DNA of 64,000 bases. It comes from Marixanthomonas spongiae. GTDB lineage: Bacteria; Bacteroidota; Bacteroidia; Flavobacteriales; Flavobacteriaceae. This document shows positions 40,411 through 50,095 of the stretch, piece by piece. How positions within the stretch are numbered: the first letter of the stretch is position 1; every line of letters begins with the position of its first letter. The notes beneath the pieces were generated by a model that saw only the letters and a list, made by a program, of their open reading frames with translations, was not told the DNA's origin and did no database searches. The position numbers and the translations under genes were made by a program. The stretch lies in assembly GCF_003095375.1 (NCBI RefSeq), contig NZ_QEHR01000006.1:124001-188000 (forward strand), given 5' to 3'.

Positions 40411-41364
40411 ATGCTTAAAAATCTTTTCCTCGGAATCCTAATCGCATCGATAACTACCTCGTGCGTTTCCTCAAAAATATATGACGATTTAAAAGATCGC
40501 TATGCCGATTTAAAATCTGAAAACGAATCGTTAATGTCGCAGTTGGATAATACTTCGACAAATGGAGAAGTATATTCTGTTGCTCAATTGCGGGAAGAAA
40601 TTGAAAAATTAAAAGCCGAAAACACACGTTTGGCGATGGATTTGGCTGCTTCAGAAAAAAATTACAAGCGTTTACAAAAATCTTACGATGCGTTGGAAGC
40701 AAATAGCTCCTCGGCATTAACCGAAAACTTAGAGCGTAACCGAAAACTCTTAACCCAATTAGAAGAAAAAGAACGCGCATTGGCTGCCGAAAGCCAGCGA
40801 TTAAACAAACTACAAAAAGATTTAGCCGCGCGCTCCAAACGCGTGGATGAATTGGAAGGCATCATCGCTGCAAAAGATGCTAAAATGAAAGCTTTAAAAG
40901 ATGCCATTTCTGCTGCCTTGACCAACTTTGAAGGCAACGGCCTTACTGTGGAACAGCGTGACGGGAAAGTATATGTTTCCATGGAAAACAAACTGCTTTT
41001 TGAAAGCGGAAGCTGGGCGGTAAACGCACGTGGAAGACAGGCGGTCGTTCAATTGGGAAAAGTATTGGCACAAAACCCCGAAATAGCCGTGTTAATTGAA
41101 GGCCATACCGATAATGTACCGTACGGTGGCAACGGCCCGTTAAAAAACAATTGGGACCTTTCTACCAAACGAGCCACCGCCATCGTGAATATTTTAACCG
41201 AAAATGCTTCGATTCCAAAAGAAAACTTGACTGCTGCCGGAAGAGGCGAATACGCGCCCATCGCAACAAATACAACTTCTGCAGGAAAAGCAAAAAACCG
41301 TAGAATAGAAGTGATTTTAACCCCAAAACTGGATGAAATTTCTAAGTTGTTGAATGATATTTAG
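40411..41364 (+). CDS. OmpA-family lipoprotein with coiled coil
   Basis: A 317-residue lipoprotein with lipobox T-T-S-C (Cys18). Residues about 25-170 form a long coiled coil (L-K-S-E-N-E-S-L, L-K-A-E-N-T-R-L), and the C-terminal OmpA domain (about 195-310) contains I-E-G-H-T-D-N-V and N-W-D-L-S-T-K-R-A for binding peptidoglycan. Probably a tether between outer membrane and cell wall. It follows the exonuclease gene by 34 bp. Confidence 0.9.
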   Translation: MLKNLFLGILIASITTSCVSSKIYDDLKDRYADLKSENESLMSQLDNTSTNGEVYSVAQLREEIEKLKAENTRLAMDLAASEKNYKRLQKSYDALEANSSSALTENLERNRKLLTQLEEKERALAAESQRLNKLQKDLAARSKRVDELEGIIAAKDAKMKALKDAISAALTNFEGNGLTVEQRDGKVYVSMENKLLFESGSWAVNARGRQAVVQLGKVLAQNPEIAVLIEGHTDNVPYGGNGPLKNNWDLSTKRATAIVNILTENASIPKENLTAAGRGEYAPIATNTTSAGKAKNRRIEVILTPKLDEISKLLNDI

Positions 41365-41516
41365 TCTTTATATAGCTACACCCAATTAGATTACTAATCT
41401 TTATTACTGAAAACCTTTTTGTGTTTATCATAATAATTTTTATTTTCCTCCTGTTGGGAATATACCGAAAAGCCAACTAAATTCGGAAGTAGGTATTAAA
41501 AGTTAAAAATTAAATT

Positions 41517-42125
41517 ATGCAAAAATCATTACTATTAACTATTATGTTATCAATATTATTTGGTCAATTTCTTTCAGCCCAAATAAATGCGACAACTAAA
41601 GAAGGCAAAGAGGTATTGTTAAATGAAGATGGGACATGGAAATACATAGAAAAGAGAGAGGTTAGCTCAGACGAATTGAATTTAGAATGTTCAGAATTGA
41701 TTTCCACAGAAACCGATAAAATGACTGGAAGATCGACCACTGCAGCTAAAGAAACTTTAATAATTTCAGAAGATGGTGGCAAAACTGGTTTTGGAATATA
41801 TGCTTTGAATGGTTCGAGATATACAATTCTATCAATTCAAGCAGCTGGTGCTGGAAGTTGTATAGACGATGATGATACAATTAATATATTATTTCGTGAT
41901 GGGTCTAGGCTTGAACTTACCAATAATGGAAAATTTAATTGTGACGCAAAAATGACTTTATTTTTTGGCGGTACATTTGGTAATAAAAAAGATTTAAAAG
42001 AACTTTCAACAAAGGAGATAGAAACAATGCGAGTATGGACTTCAAAAAGTTATGTAGAAAAAGATTTTTCCTCCGATCAAAGTAATAAACTGATGCAAAC
42101 ACTTAAATGCTTATCGGAGAAATAG
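41517..42125 (+). CDS. Exported protein of unknown function (DUF3157-like N-terminus)
   Basis: A 202-residue protein with a signal peptide (about 1-21, ending L-S-A-Q). The mature start, A-T-T-K-E-G-K-E-V-L-L-N-E-D-G-T-W-K-Y, is a segment common to small DUF3157-type proteins of Bacteroidota. The rest has three cysteines (near E-C-S-E, G-S-C-I and N-C-D-A) that may form disulfides, and no enzymatic motif. It is more AT-rich than its neighbours. A hairpin shared with the convergent acyl-CoA dehydrogenase follows. Confidence 0.68.
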   Translation: MQKSLLLTIMLSILFGQFLSAQINATTKEGKEVLLNEDGTWKYIEKREVSSDELNLECSELISTETDKMTGRSTTAAKETLIISEDGGKTGFGIYALNGSRYTILSIQAAGAGSCIDDDDTINILFRDGSRLELTNNGKFNCDAKMTLFFGGTFGNKKDLKELSTKEIETMRVWTSKSYVEKDFSSDQSNKLMQTLKCLSEK

Positions 42126-42170
42126 GGTCAGTCATAAAAAGTTAGAAACTAGTCTTATTTCTTTATTGTT

Positions 42171-42196
42171 ATGGTTCCGATTTTAATCGGAACCAT
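42171..42196. terminator. Bidirectional terminator between convergent genes
   Basis: Perfect 12-bp stem ATGGTTCCGATT/AATCGGAACCAT with a 2-nt gap, T-rich on both sides, between 42125 (plus) and 42212 (minus). Confidence 0.75.
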
Positions 42197-42211
42197 TTAG
42201 TCTTTAAAGTC

Positions 42212-43576
42212 CTAACTCACAAACGCACTATACCCCGTAATCGCCCTCCCTACAATAAGCGAGTTTATTTCCTTGGTACCTTCATAACTATAAATGGCCT
42301 CGGCATCGGCGACAAAGCGGGCGACGTCGTGCTCCAATAAAATACCGTTTCCGCCCATTACTTCACGGGCGCGGCTTACCACATCACGAGTGCGCATACT
42401 GCAAAACACTTTGGCAAGCGAGGCGTGTTCATCGGTCAATAAGTCTTCATCTTGCAATTCTGAGAGTCTGAAACAAAGGGTTTGCATCGCTGTAAGGTTT
42501 GAAACCATTTCCACCAAATGATTTTGTATCAACTGGAACGAAGCGATAGGACGTCCAAACTGTTCACGTTTCTTAGTGTATTTTAAAGCACTTTCATACG
42601 CTCCCCGGGCACAACCCACCGCTTGCCAAGCTACGGCAGCACGAGTCATTTTTAGCACCTTAGCGGTATCCTTAAATGATTCACATTTTTGTAATCGATC
42701 ACTTTCAGGGACACGGCAATCTTTCATGGTAATCAAGGCGTTTTGTACGGTACGGAGCGCCATTTTGTTCTCCATTTTTTCGGCTTTAAAACCGGGGTTT
42801 CCTTTTCGAACCAAAAACCCTTTGGCCCTGCCACTATCTTCGTCCCGTGCCCAGATGACAACTACATCGGCAAAGGTGGCATTTCCAATCCATTTTTTTT
42901 GTCCATTTAAAATCCATTCATCGCCTCCTTGTTTACACGTAGTCCCTAAACCGCCAGCTACGGCCGATCCCACATCGGGTTCGGTCAACCCAAAGGCACC
43001 TATTTTTTCCATCCGTTGCATTTTCGGCAGCCATTCTTGTTTTTGTTCCTCACTGCCGCATACGTAAATAGAACCCATTGCCAAGCCACTGTGCACACCA
43101 AAAAAAGTGGAGATAGAGACATCAATCCTGGCCAGTTCCATGGCGATAATGCCTTCCATTAAAAAGCTTTGTTCATCGGGGCCAATGCCGTCGTAGGCAA
43201 TGCCGCAAATGTCGAGTTCGGCCATTTTTGGGATGATTTCAAAAGGAAATTCGGCTTTGTTCCAATATTCATTGGCAATGGGCTTTATTTCTTTCTCCAT
43301 AAAATGACGCACTTTTAACTGGATTTCGCGTTGGCGTTCGGTCAATTTTAAACTGAGGTCGTAAAAATCACCATCAATGGGCGGCAGTTTGTGCTGTCCT
43401 TTCTTGCCTTGGCTTTTCAGCATTTTCATCAAGCCTTTTAACTGACGGTCGTCTAATTCGCCCACAGCGGTCATCACTTCGGGTAAATCTACTTTTTGCG
43501 ATAATTTCCCCAAAGCATCAAGATCTACATCTTTTAGAAGGGAAATAGTTTGTTTAATTTTTGAAAAGATTGACAT
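42212..43576 (-). CDS. Acyl-CoA dehydrogenase
   Basis: A 454-residue FAD enzyme that oxidises acyl-CoA thioesters. After a non-conserved N-terminal helical region of about 60 residues come the three acyl-CoA dehydrogenase domains: G-A-F-G-L-T-E-P-D-V-G-S, W-I-G-N-A, R-E-Q-F-G-R-P-I-A-S-F-Q and the C-terminal I-Y-S-Y-E-G-T-K-E-I with the likely catalytic Glu. The Y-E-G-T context resembles glutaryl-CoA dehydrogenases, but substrate cannot be fixed. The longer N-terminus is unusual for short-chain members. Confidence 0.9.
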   Translation of the reverse strand: MSIFSKIKQTISLLKDVDLDALGKLSQKVDLPEVMTAVGELDDRQLKGLMKMLKSQGKKGQHKLPPIDGDFYDLSLKLTERQREIQLKVRHFMEKEIKPIANEYWNKAEFPFEIIPKMAELDICGIAYDGIGPDEQSFLMEGIIAMELARIDVSISTFFGVHSGLAMGSIYVCGSEEQKQEWLPKMQRMEKIGAFGLTEPDVGSAVAGGLGTTCKQGGDEWILNGQKKWIGNATFADVVVIWARDEDSGRAKGFLVRKGNPGFKAEKMENKMALRTVQNALITMKDCRVPESDRLQKCESFKDTAKVLKMTRAAVAWQAVGCARGAYESALKYTKKREQFGRPIASFQLIQNHLVEMVSNLTAMQTLCFRLSELQDEDLLTDEHASLAKVFCSMRTRDVVSRAREVMGGNGILLEHDVARFVADAEAIYSYEGTKEINSLIVGRAITGYSAFVS

Positions 43577-43643
43577 GCAGTGCGTTTTTAAGATTGAATC
43601 TTAAAGATACCGTGTCTGTTTTAGTTTACTGCCTAAAGAAGTG

Positions 43644-44774
43644 TTAATTTGAAGAAGATGGTTTAAGCAACGATTGGTGGATAAATCCTTTTAAGGAATC
43701 GCTTTTTTGAATGTGGTACCAACTGTTGTTCTTTCCTAGAATCATGACAGAATCATTTTTTTGCAAACTTGCTACTTGCATAAATTTTGTAGATGAGCCT
43801 ATTCGCAGTTCAGAATTATTACGGGTTATTTTTCCGAAGGAATCTTTATTGGCATTTTTAACTTCAGGGATTTTCTGCTTTTTTATAAATGGTAAGGGAT
43901 TGATGGCTCCCGAATAGCCTTTGTAAATCCCGAAGTGTAAATGAGGCGCCGTGGTTTTGGCATTGCCAGTATTGCCCACAAAACCTAATGTATCACCGCT
44001 TTTTACTCGTTTTCCGGTCGTAGTTGCGATACTGTCTAAATGTGCGTAATAAATGGAACGACCAAAAAGCCCATCACGCAACCAAACTTGCTTACCGCCT
44101 AAACCGCGGTTGCCTGTTGAGGAAACGCGACCATCGGTTACGGCAACCACGGGCGTACCTCGTTTGGCAAAAATATCGACCCCTTCGTGCGAGCGCTTTC
44201 CGCCAGCTCGGGTGGCTCCCCAATAACTCTGTATGTTTTTAATTCCAGCACCGCTCACGGGAAAACCATAGATGGGAACCGTGTAAATTTTCATTGAGAA
44301 AGAAGAATTAGCTGCTAATTCAGGTTGAAGGATAAGTTTTACGGTTTCATTTTTACCGCTTTCATAAGTAATTGATTTGGTTCCTGGTTCGTTGCTTATT
44401 CTCGGTTTTTGTTGGAATACAGAATCGTTTTTCTTCTGAAATAAATCAATAAATACCGAAAGTGAGTCGTTTTGCATTTCGGTAAAAACAATCAATTTCT
44501 CGCCCTCTTGAACTGAAACCAAATAACTATAAACAGGATTGTTTCTGGAATTGAAAACTCCCGTTTCGGTATACGGAAGTTCAATTTTCAGACTGTCTTT
44601 AAAGGCTCGATTATAAGCGGTTTTCCAAGAAGTAAATTGTGAATTTTCGTCGTCGAAACCACGTTCGTATACTTCCCTGGCGGTTGGCTGGGTAACAACG
44701 TCGGTTGCTTTTTGTATTTGTTTGCACCCCAATAAGGTAAGTAATGTTATGGCAGCGAATATCTTTATTTTCAT
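43644..44774 (-). CDS. M23-family metallopeptidase lipoprotein
   Basis: A 376-residue lipoprotein (lipobox L-L-G-C). The LytM/M23 peptidase domain lies near residues 185-300 with zinc motifs H-E-G-V-D and H-L-H-F-G, followed by an SH3-like C-terminal region (K-N-N-S-W-Y-H-I-Q-K). Such proteins cut peptidoglycan cross-links or activate other amidases from the periplasm. Both metal motifs are intact. It lies 35 bp downstream of radA. Confidence 0.92.
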   Translation of the reverse strand: MKIKIFAAITLLTLLGCKQIQKATDVVTQPTAREVYERGFDDENSQFTSWKTAYNRAFKDSLKIELPYTETGVFNSRNNPVYSYLVSVQEGEKLIVFTEMQNDSLSVFIDLFQKKNDSVFQQKPRISNEPGTKSITYESGKNETVKLILQPELAANSSFSMKIYTVPIYGFPVSGAGIKNIQSYWGATRAGGKRSHEGVDIFAKRGTPVVAVTDGRVSSTGNRGLGGKQVWLRDGLFGRSIYYAHLDSIATTTGKRVKSGDTLGFVGNTGNAKTTAPHLHFGIYKGYSGAINPLPFIKKQKIPEVKNANKDSFGKITRNNSELRIGSSTKFMQVASLQKNDSVMILGKNNSWYHIQKSDSLKGFIHQSLLKPSSSN

Positions 44775-44809
44775 AGCTGCTTGATGCAGTGCAGAAACTG
44801 TACCAAAAA

Positions 44810-46171
44810 TCAGCCAAATAAATGCCGCACCACATCGTGTACCTTCGCCACTTTAATGATGTTGATGGTAAATTTTTGCTTCGGAAATTTGCAGTGTTTG
44901 GAAACAATGATACTCCCGAAACCCAGTTTCTCGGCTTCGAGAATGCGCTGTTCCACTCGGGTTACGGGCCGTACCTCGCCAGCCAAGCCTACCTCGGCAG
45001 CAAAACATAATGATTTATCTATCGCTACATCGATATTTGACGAAAGCACCGCGGCTACCACAGCAAGATCAATTGCAGGGTCGTCCACCGAAATGCCTCC
45101 GGTAACATTTAAAAACACATCTTTTGCACCCAGTTTAAAGCCTGCCCGTTTTTCGAGTACGGCCAACAGCATATTCAACCGTTTGGCGTTGTAGCCCGTG
45201 GCACTGCGTTGTGGCGTGCCGTAAACTGCCGAACTAACTAAGGCTTGAATTTCAATCATCAACGGGCGCATGCCTTCAAGGGTTGCTGAAATTGCCGTAC
45301 CGCTCAAGTCTTCTTCATTCTTGGAAATCAATATTTCCGAAGGGTTCGATACTTCCCTTAAGCCACTGCCTTGCATTTCGTAAATTCCCAGCTCGTTGGT
45401 GCTGCCAAAACGGTTTTTATGTGCGCGGAGTATGCGGTACACGTGGTTTCGGTCTCCTTCAAACTGAAGAACCGTATCGACCATATGCTCTAAAATTTTT
45501 GGCCCGGCAATATTGCCATCTTTGGTAATATGCCCAATTAAAATAACAGGTGTAGCGGTTTCTTTGGCAAATTTTATAAGTTCGGTCGTGGTTTCCCGAA
45601 TTTGCGAAATACTCCCGGCACTGCTGTCGATATGGTCGGTATGCAGGGTTTGAATGGAATCGATTACCACGATATCGGGCTCGATTTCTTCAATGTTTCG
45701 AAAAATATTTTGTGTTTTGGTTTCGGTAAGGATATAGCAGTTTTCTGAAACCGGCTGGATGCGTTCGGCCCGCATTTTAATCTGTTGCGCACTTTCTTCC
45801 CCTGAAACATACAACGTTTTATAGGGTAGCTGCAAGGCTACCTGAAGCATCAAGGTACTTTTTCCTATTCCGGGTTCGCCGCCCAATAAGGTTAGCGAGC
45901 CGGGGACCAATCCGCCGCCTAAAACCCTATTGAGTTCATTGTTTTTTGTGTTCATCCTCGCTTCGGAAACGGTAGATATTTCAGAAACCCGTAACGGTCT
46001 CGCTGCTCGTTTGGCCGTTGCCGTAGTTGATTTCCAACTCGATTTTTCGGCTTTTTGCACCACTTCTTCGGCAATGGTGTTCCATTCGCCACACGAGGTG
46101 CATTTGCCTTGCCATTTTGAGTACTGCGCGCCGCAGTTTTGACAGAAAAAAGTGGTTTTTGTTTTTGCCAT
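44810..46171 (-). CDS. radA: DNA repair protein RadA
   Basis: A 453-residue RecA-like protein for processing recombination intermediates. It has an N-terminal C4 zinc finger (C-Q-N-C ... C-T-S-C), Walker A G-E-P-G-I-G-K-S-T, the RadA-specific K-N-R-F-G-S motif and a Lon-protease-like C-terminal domain. The frame is open to 46219; ATG 46171 (M-A-K-T-K-T-T-F-F-C) is the family start and leaves 35 bp to the divergent histidine kinase. Confidence 0.94.
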   Translation of the reverse strand: MAKTKTTFFCQNCGAQYSKWQGKCTSCGEWNTIAEEVVQKAEKSSWKSTTATAKRAARPLRVSEISTVSEARMNTKNNELNRVLGGGLVPGSLTLLGGEPGIGKSTLMLQVALQLPYKTLYVSGEESAQQIKMRAERIQPVSENCYILTETKTQNIFRNIEEIEPDIVVIDSIQTLHTDHIDSSAGSISQIRETTTELIKFAKETATPVILIGHITKDGNIAGPKILEHMVDTVLQFEGDRNHVYRILRAHKNRFGSTNELGIYEMQGSGLREVSNPSEILISKNEEDLSGTAISATLEGMRPLMIEIQALVSSAVYGTPQRSATGYNAKRLNMLLAVLEKRAGFKLGAKDVFLNVTGGISVDDPAIDLAVVAAVLSSNIDVAIDKSLCFAAEVGLAGEVRPVTRVEQRILEAEKLGFGSIIVSKHCKFPKQKFTINIIKVAKVHDVVRHLFG

Positions 46172-46197
46172 AATCTTTGCTAAAATAAGTATATTTA
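46165..46197 (+). promoter_or_regulatory. Candidate promoter of the histidine kinase gene
   Basis: TTG at 46165-46167, 22-bp spacer, TATATTTA at 46190-46197 (one base from TAnnTTTG), ending 9 bp before ATG 46207 and 21 bp before ATG 46219. It overlaps the radA start, so divergent transcription may interfere. Confidence 0.4.
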
Positions 46198-46206
46198 CAC
46201 AAGTAA

Positions 46207-48231
46207 ATGCGTTCCCCAATGAAACATCTTTTACTCCTATTGCTCTGCTTGTTTTATATTGCGTTGCCAGCGCAAGAAAATGAGCAGGTAATCAAGGCGT
46301 TAAAACAGCACATAAACACTTCGGAAAATGGAAAGAAATTAAAATGGATGGACAGCCTGTCCAATTATGTTTATTTCGACACCAACCGCAATCCCGACTC
46401 GATTTTAGCGGAAACCATCGATTTTGCAGTGCAATTGGATTCATTGAATATCGCCATGTACCAGCTTTCCAACAGGATGGATTTTTTGAACAACAACGAA
46501 GGAAAACCAGAAAAGGCGCTGCGGGAATACAAAAGATTGTCTCAAAAGGCCGCATTGCTTCAAAATAAAGGCACCAAAGCAAAGCTGTTTTTAAACATAG
46601 GGGATAGTTATTATTATATAAAGGAGTACGAAACGGCCGTTAAATACTACGATACCACCCAAGTGTTTGCCAAACAGGCCAATGAGGAGCGGTTATTGGG
46701 GCTTGCAAAAATGTACAAGGCAGGCACCCAAAGCCAAATGGGCCACTTTGCCGAAAGTTCGCAAGGACTGCAAGAATCCATCAAGATATTTAAACGGTTA
46801 AAAGACACCTTTAATATAATCAGCGCGAAAAATTCACTCTCCATTTTGTACAGCCAAAACGGTTTTTATGAAGAAGCCCAAAAAGAACGGGACGAAGCCA
46901 TTGCTTTTGCAAAAGCGATTAAAAGCTATTCGCAGCTAATTTCGTTTTATGCCAATGCCGCAACCGATGCCAAAAAACAAAACAAACCAAAACGCAGGAT
47001 CGAAAACCTGTTATTGGCCAAAAAGGCTTCGGACAGCTCAATGCATGCGTCGTTTTACAACCCCATATTGCTGTCGCACCTCAGTATTGCTTACGCCCAA
47101 CAAGATAGTATCACATTGGCGGAAACCTATTTGAAAAAACTGGAAAAAACAATAGCAGGGACTCAAAACCAACGGAATAAAGAGCTGCACATCGAGGCGT
47201 TGAAAGATTATTGGTTTGCAAAGAAAAACTATAAAAAAGCACTGCAATACGGGAAAGAACACCTTACAATAAACAGGAACAGCTCTAATTTTGAAAACAT
47301 TATGACTGCCGAAAAATTTTTGGCCGATGTATATGAAGCCCAAAACAACGATGCACAGGCATACCGGCATTTTAAAGCATACGAAAACATAAAAGACTCT
47401 ATCTCAAACGTTCAAAAAGCAAAAGGGCTAAGCTATTACCAAACCTTGTACGAAACCGAAAAACGGGATTCAAAAATCGAGGCGCAGCAAAAAGACATCG
47501 CCCTGCTCGATGCCGAAAACAGGCTTAAAAACCACTGGATGCTTTTTGGCAGCTTGGGAATGCTGGGGGCTTTTGCCGGCGTGCTTTTGTACCGCTCCCG
47601 CACGGCTGCCAAAAAACGGCAGAAACTGCAAGAACGGTTTTCGCAAGATTTGATAAAAGCTCAAGAAGACGAGCGTACCCGTGTGGCCCGGGAGCTTCAC
47701 GACAGCGTAGGCCAAAAACTGATGCTGCTTACCAAAAAAACCAAAAATACCGGCGATGCCGCCATGGAATCCCTTGCAGGAAATACCTTAGAGGAACTCA
47801 GGAGCATCTCAAGGGGACTGCATCCGGCAAGCCTTGAAAAACTGGGCGTAACCAAGGCCATCGAGACCATGATAAACGAGGTGGACGCCAATACCAACAT
47901 CTTTTTCACCAACGAAATTGAAAACATCGATGGTGATTTAACCCCAGACCAAGCCCTGCACCTTTACCGTATTGTACAAGAGGTGCTCAACAACATGGTA
48001 AAACATGCCGAGGCCAAGGCAGCATCGGTAAGCATCCATAAAAAGGGAAAAACCATCGAAGCCTTTATCAAGGACAATGGCAACGGTTTTGAGTATTCTG
48101 AAAAATTGAACAATGGAGAAAGCTTAGGCATGAAAACCCTCTTGGAGCGCGCCAAGATAATCCATTCTAAACTCACCATACAAAGCGCGCACTTAAAAGG
48201 AACTTCTGTTTTATTGGAAATACCAACTTAA
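46207..48231 (+). CDS. TPR sensor histidine kinase (HisKA_3/NarL type)
   Basis: A 674-residue sensor with a signal peptide (ending L-P-A-Q), periplasmic TPR repeats over about 60-400, a single membrane helix near 443-465, a HisKA_3 dimerisation domain with R-E-L-H-D-S-V-G-Q (His498 from the first ATG) and a HATPase_c domain (Q-E-V-L-N-N-M-V-K-H-A, D-N-G-N-G-F). ATG 46219 is an alternative start. The response regulator begins one base after the stop, so this is a two-component pair. The signal sensed by the TPRs is unknown. Confidence 0.92.
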   Translation: MRSPMKHLLLLLLCLFYIALPAQENEQVIKALKQHINTSENGKKLKWMDSLSNYVYFDTNRNPDSILAETIDFAVQLDSLNIAMYQLSNRMDFLNNNEGKPEKALREYKRLSQKAALLQNKGTKAKLFLNIGDSYYYIKEYETAVKYYDTTQVFAKQANEERLLGLAKMYKAGTQSQMGHFAESSQGLQESIKIFKRLKDTFNIISAKNSLSILYSQNGFYEEAQKERDEAIAFAKAIKSYSQLISFYANAATDAKKQNKPKRRIENLLLAKKASDSSMHASFYNPILLSHLSIAYAQQDSITLAETYLKKLEKTIAGTQNQRNKELHIEALKDYWFAKKNYKKALQYGKEHLTINRNSSNFENIMTAEKFLADVYEAQNNDAQAYRHFKAYENIKDSISNVQKAKGLSYYQTLYETEKRDSKIEAQQKDIALLDAENRLKNHWMLFGSLGMLGAFAGVLLYRSRTAAKKRQKLQERFSQDLIKAQEDERTRVARELHDSVGQKLMLLTKKTKNTGDAAMESLAGNTLEELRSISRGLHPASLEKLGVTKAIETMINEVDANTNIFFTNEIENIDGDLTPDQALHLYRIVQEVLNNMVKHAEAKAASVSIHKKGKTIEAFIKDNGNGFEYSEKLNNGESLGMKTLLERAKIIHSKLTIQSAHLKGTSVLLEIPT

Positions 48232-48232
48232 T

Positions 48233-48883
48233 ATGGAAAACAAAGACTTTACCATAGTTATTGCAGACGATCACCCTATGCTGTTGAGCGGCCTCAACGA
48301 GGAGTTAAGCCGAAACGGTTACAATGTGGTAGGGCAGGCCAACAACGGCAACAAGGCGTTGAGTTTGATTTTAGAACTGAAACCGGACATAGCGCTTTTA
48401 GATATCGACATGCCGTTGATGACCGGGTTGGAAGTCATTAAAGCCGCAAAAGAGAACAATAGCATCAACACCAAATTTATTATCCTTTCTTTTCATAAAG
48501 AGCCTGAATATATCGTACAGGCCAAAGCCCTTCAAATTGATGGGTATTTGCTGAAAGAGGATTCCTTTAAGGAAATCGACGATTGCATGGAAGCCGTCTT
48601 AAACGGAAGGGAATATTTCAGCGAATCGTTCGATAGGGGCTCCCTCAACATTGCTTCAGAAGAAATGAAAAAGTTAAAAACATTGACCCCTTCCGAAGTA
48701 ACCATCTTAAAGTTGATTGCCTCGCAAAAAAACACCTCGGAAATTGCCGAAACGCTTTTTGTGTCGAGACGGACGGTTGAGAAACACCGCAGCAACATTA
48801 TTGATAAACTTCTTATTGAAAAAGGGACCAATGCCCTTACCAATTGGGCCTTGGTAAACCGGGTGACCATCGGTAAGCTTTAA
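48233..48883 (+). CDS. LuxR/NarL-family response regulator
   Basis: A 216-residue regulator with receiver domain (acidic pocket D12-D13, phospho-acceptor Asp57 in L-L-D-I-D-M-P, Lys in L-L-K-E-D) and a C-terminal LuxR helix-turn-helix (L-T-P-S-E-V-T-I-L-K, then V-S-R-R-T-V-E-K-H-R-S-N-I). It partners with the kinase directly upstream. Targets are not known. The stop overlaps the convergent esterase-like gene by 4 bp. Confidence 0.94.
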   Translation: MENKDFTIVIADDHPMLLSGLNEELSRNGYNVVGQANNGNKALSLILELKPDIALLDIDMPLMTGLEVIKAAKENNSINTKFIILSFHKEPEYIVQAKALQIDGYLLKEDSFKEIDDCMEAVLNGREYFSESFDRGSLNIASEEMKKLKTLTPSEVTILKLIASQKNTSEIAETLFVSRRTVEKHRSNIIDKLLIEKGTNALTNWALVNRVTIGKL

Positions 48884-50028
48884 TAGCCAAAATCGGTTTT
48901 TATCTTGTCGGCACGGTCCAGAAGCATGTCCACGGTTATAAAATCGGTTTCTTCTTTGTCGAAACCGCCTTGAAACGTTCGCATGGCTTTTTTGGGCTCC
49001 CCAATTTCTTCATAATAACGGCCCAGATAATAATCGCTCATGTTTTTGTCTGGGTACTGTCTTTTGGCCATGGTGCCTATTTCCCGTAGCGATTCCCATT
49101 GTTTCAGTTTTTCGGCAGCGGTTGCCGTAGCGATAAAATCGTTTACCCGAATGGGATTGGTAAGCCCAAAAAGCGTTTCGATGGTGTGGTATTTATCTTT
49201 AAGGTATTCGTCCACCGGGCTGTCCATTTTCAGCAATACTTCGTTGTATTCTTTTTTGCTGATGGGACGATAGACTGAGAATATTTTTTCCAACGCATTG
49301 GGGATTCCCCGGCTTACCAAGGAATAATGGGTAGCGCCATCAAAATTGTCGTAATAGTACTCAAAATTGTCTTGGTCAATCTGTTTCAGTTGTGCATTGA
49401 GCAGTTGGGTAACCTCCATCAACGATTTAATATCGTCGGTACCGGTGGCCAAGTAATAAAAAACCTTCGATTCTATGGCGGGGATGCGCTGGGGGATGCG
49501 TTCGTCGAGCAAGGGAGCCAAATCTGGGCTCAGGCTAATGTACCCATTAAAAAGCGGTGGGTCTTTAAACAGGTAATAATTAATGAAATTTGCCGTAAAA
49601 TCGTGCCCAACAGCAATGGTGAATTTTGCCGTGCGGTAGTTATTGTCAATATACGGCAACAGTTCCAAGCCTATAAATTCAAAAAAAGCGGCTCCTTTTT
49701 CAGCCGGGAAAAAATTGGTGTCGTCGTAATTACAGTCTTCGTAGCGCGATTCGCCTTGCATAACGCCCACCACGATGCTCTCGGGCATATCTTCCCAATA
49801 ACTTAGATAATCGACGTTTCCAGCTACGGGTTCAAAAAGGTAATCGGCGTCGAGCACAATAACAATGGGATAGGCTTTTTCGGTGTTGGTGTCATAATTA
49901 CGGGGAAGCTGGATTTTCAGTTTGCGGGTTTCCTGTAGTTTTTCTGAATGGAATTCTTCATATAAAATCTGTGAACTGGCCGAAAGTGTAATTAGAAAGC
50001 AACAGACGAGAAGCAAGGTTTTTTTCAT
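48880..50028 (-). CDS. Exported esterase-fold protein, nucleophile apparently lost
   Basis: A 382-residue protein with a signal peptide (about 1-20, ending A-S-S-Q) and an alpha/beta-hydrolase domain of the esterase D/IroE-like group (I-Q-L-P-R-N-Y, I-V-I-V-L-D-A-D-Y-L). At the nucleophile elbow the usual G-H-S-x-G reads G-H-D-F-T (Asp143 in place of Ser). The domain is probably not a serine esterase, and a C-terminal TPR-like part (about 300-370) suggests a binding role. It is convergent with the response regulator gene. Confidence 0.8.
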   Translation of the reverse strand: MKKTLLLVCCFLITLSASSQILYEEFHSEKLQETRKLKIQLPRNYDTNTEKAYPIVIVLDADYLFEPVAGNVDYLSYWEDMPESIVVGVMQGESRYEDCNYDDTNFFPAEKGAAFFEFIGLELLPYIDNNYRTAKFTIAVGHDFTANFINYYLFKDPPLFNGYISLSPDLAPLLDERIPQRIPAIESKVFYYLATGTDDIKSLMEVTQLLNAQLKQIDQDNFEYYYDNFDGATHYSLVSRGIPNALEKIFSVYRPISKKEYNEVLLKMDSPVDEYLKDKYHTIETLFGLTNPIRVNDFIATATAAEKLKQWESLREIGTMAKRQYPDKNMSDYYLGRYYEEIGEPKKAMRTFQGGFDKEETDFITVDMLLDRADKIKTDFGY

Positions 50029-50095
50029 AAGGTTTTCGATTTAGGACCGGAAAGATACTAAAATTTAAAAATAGCTGTTTTTTGAAAAACAAAAC

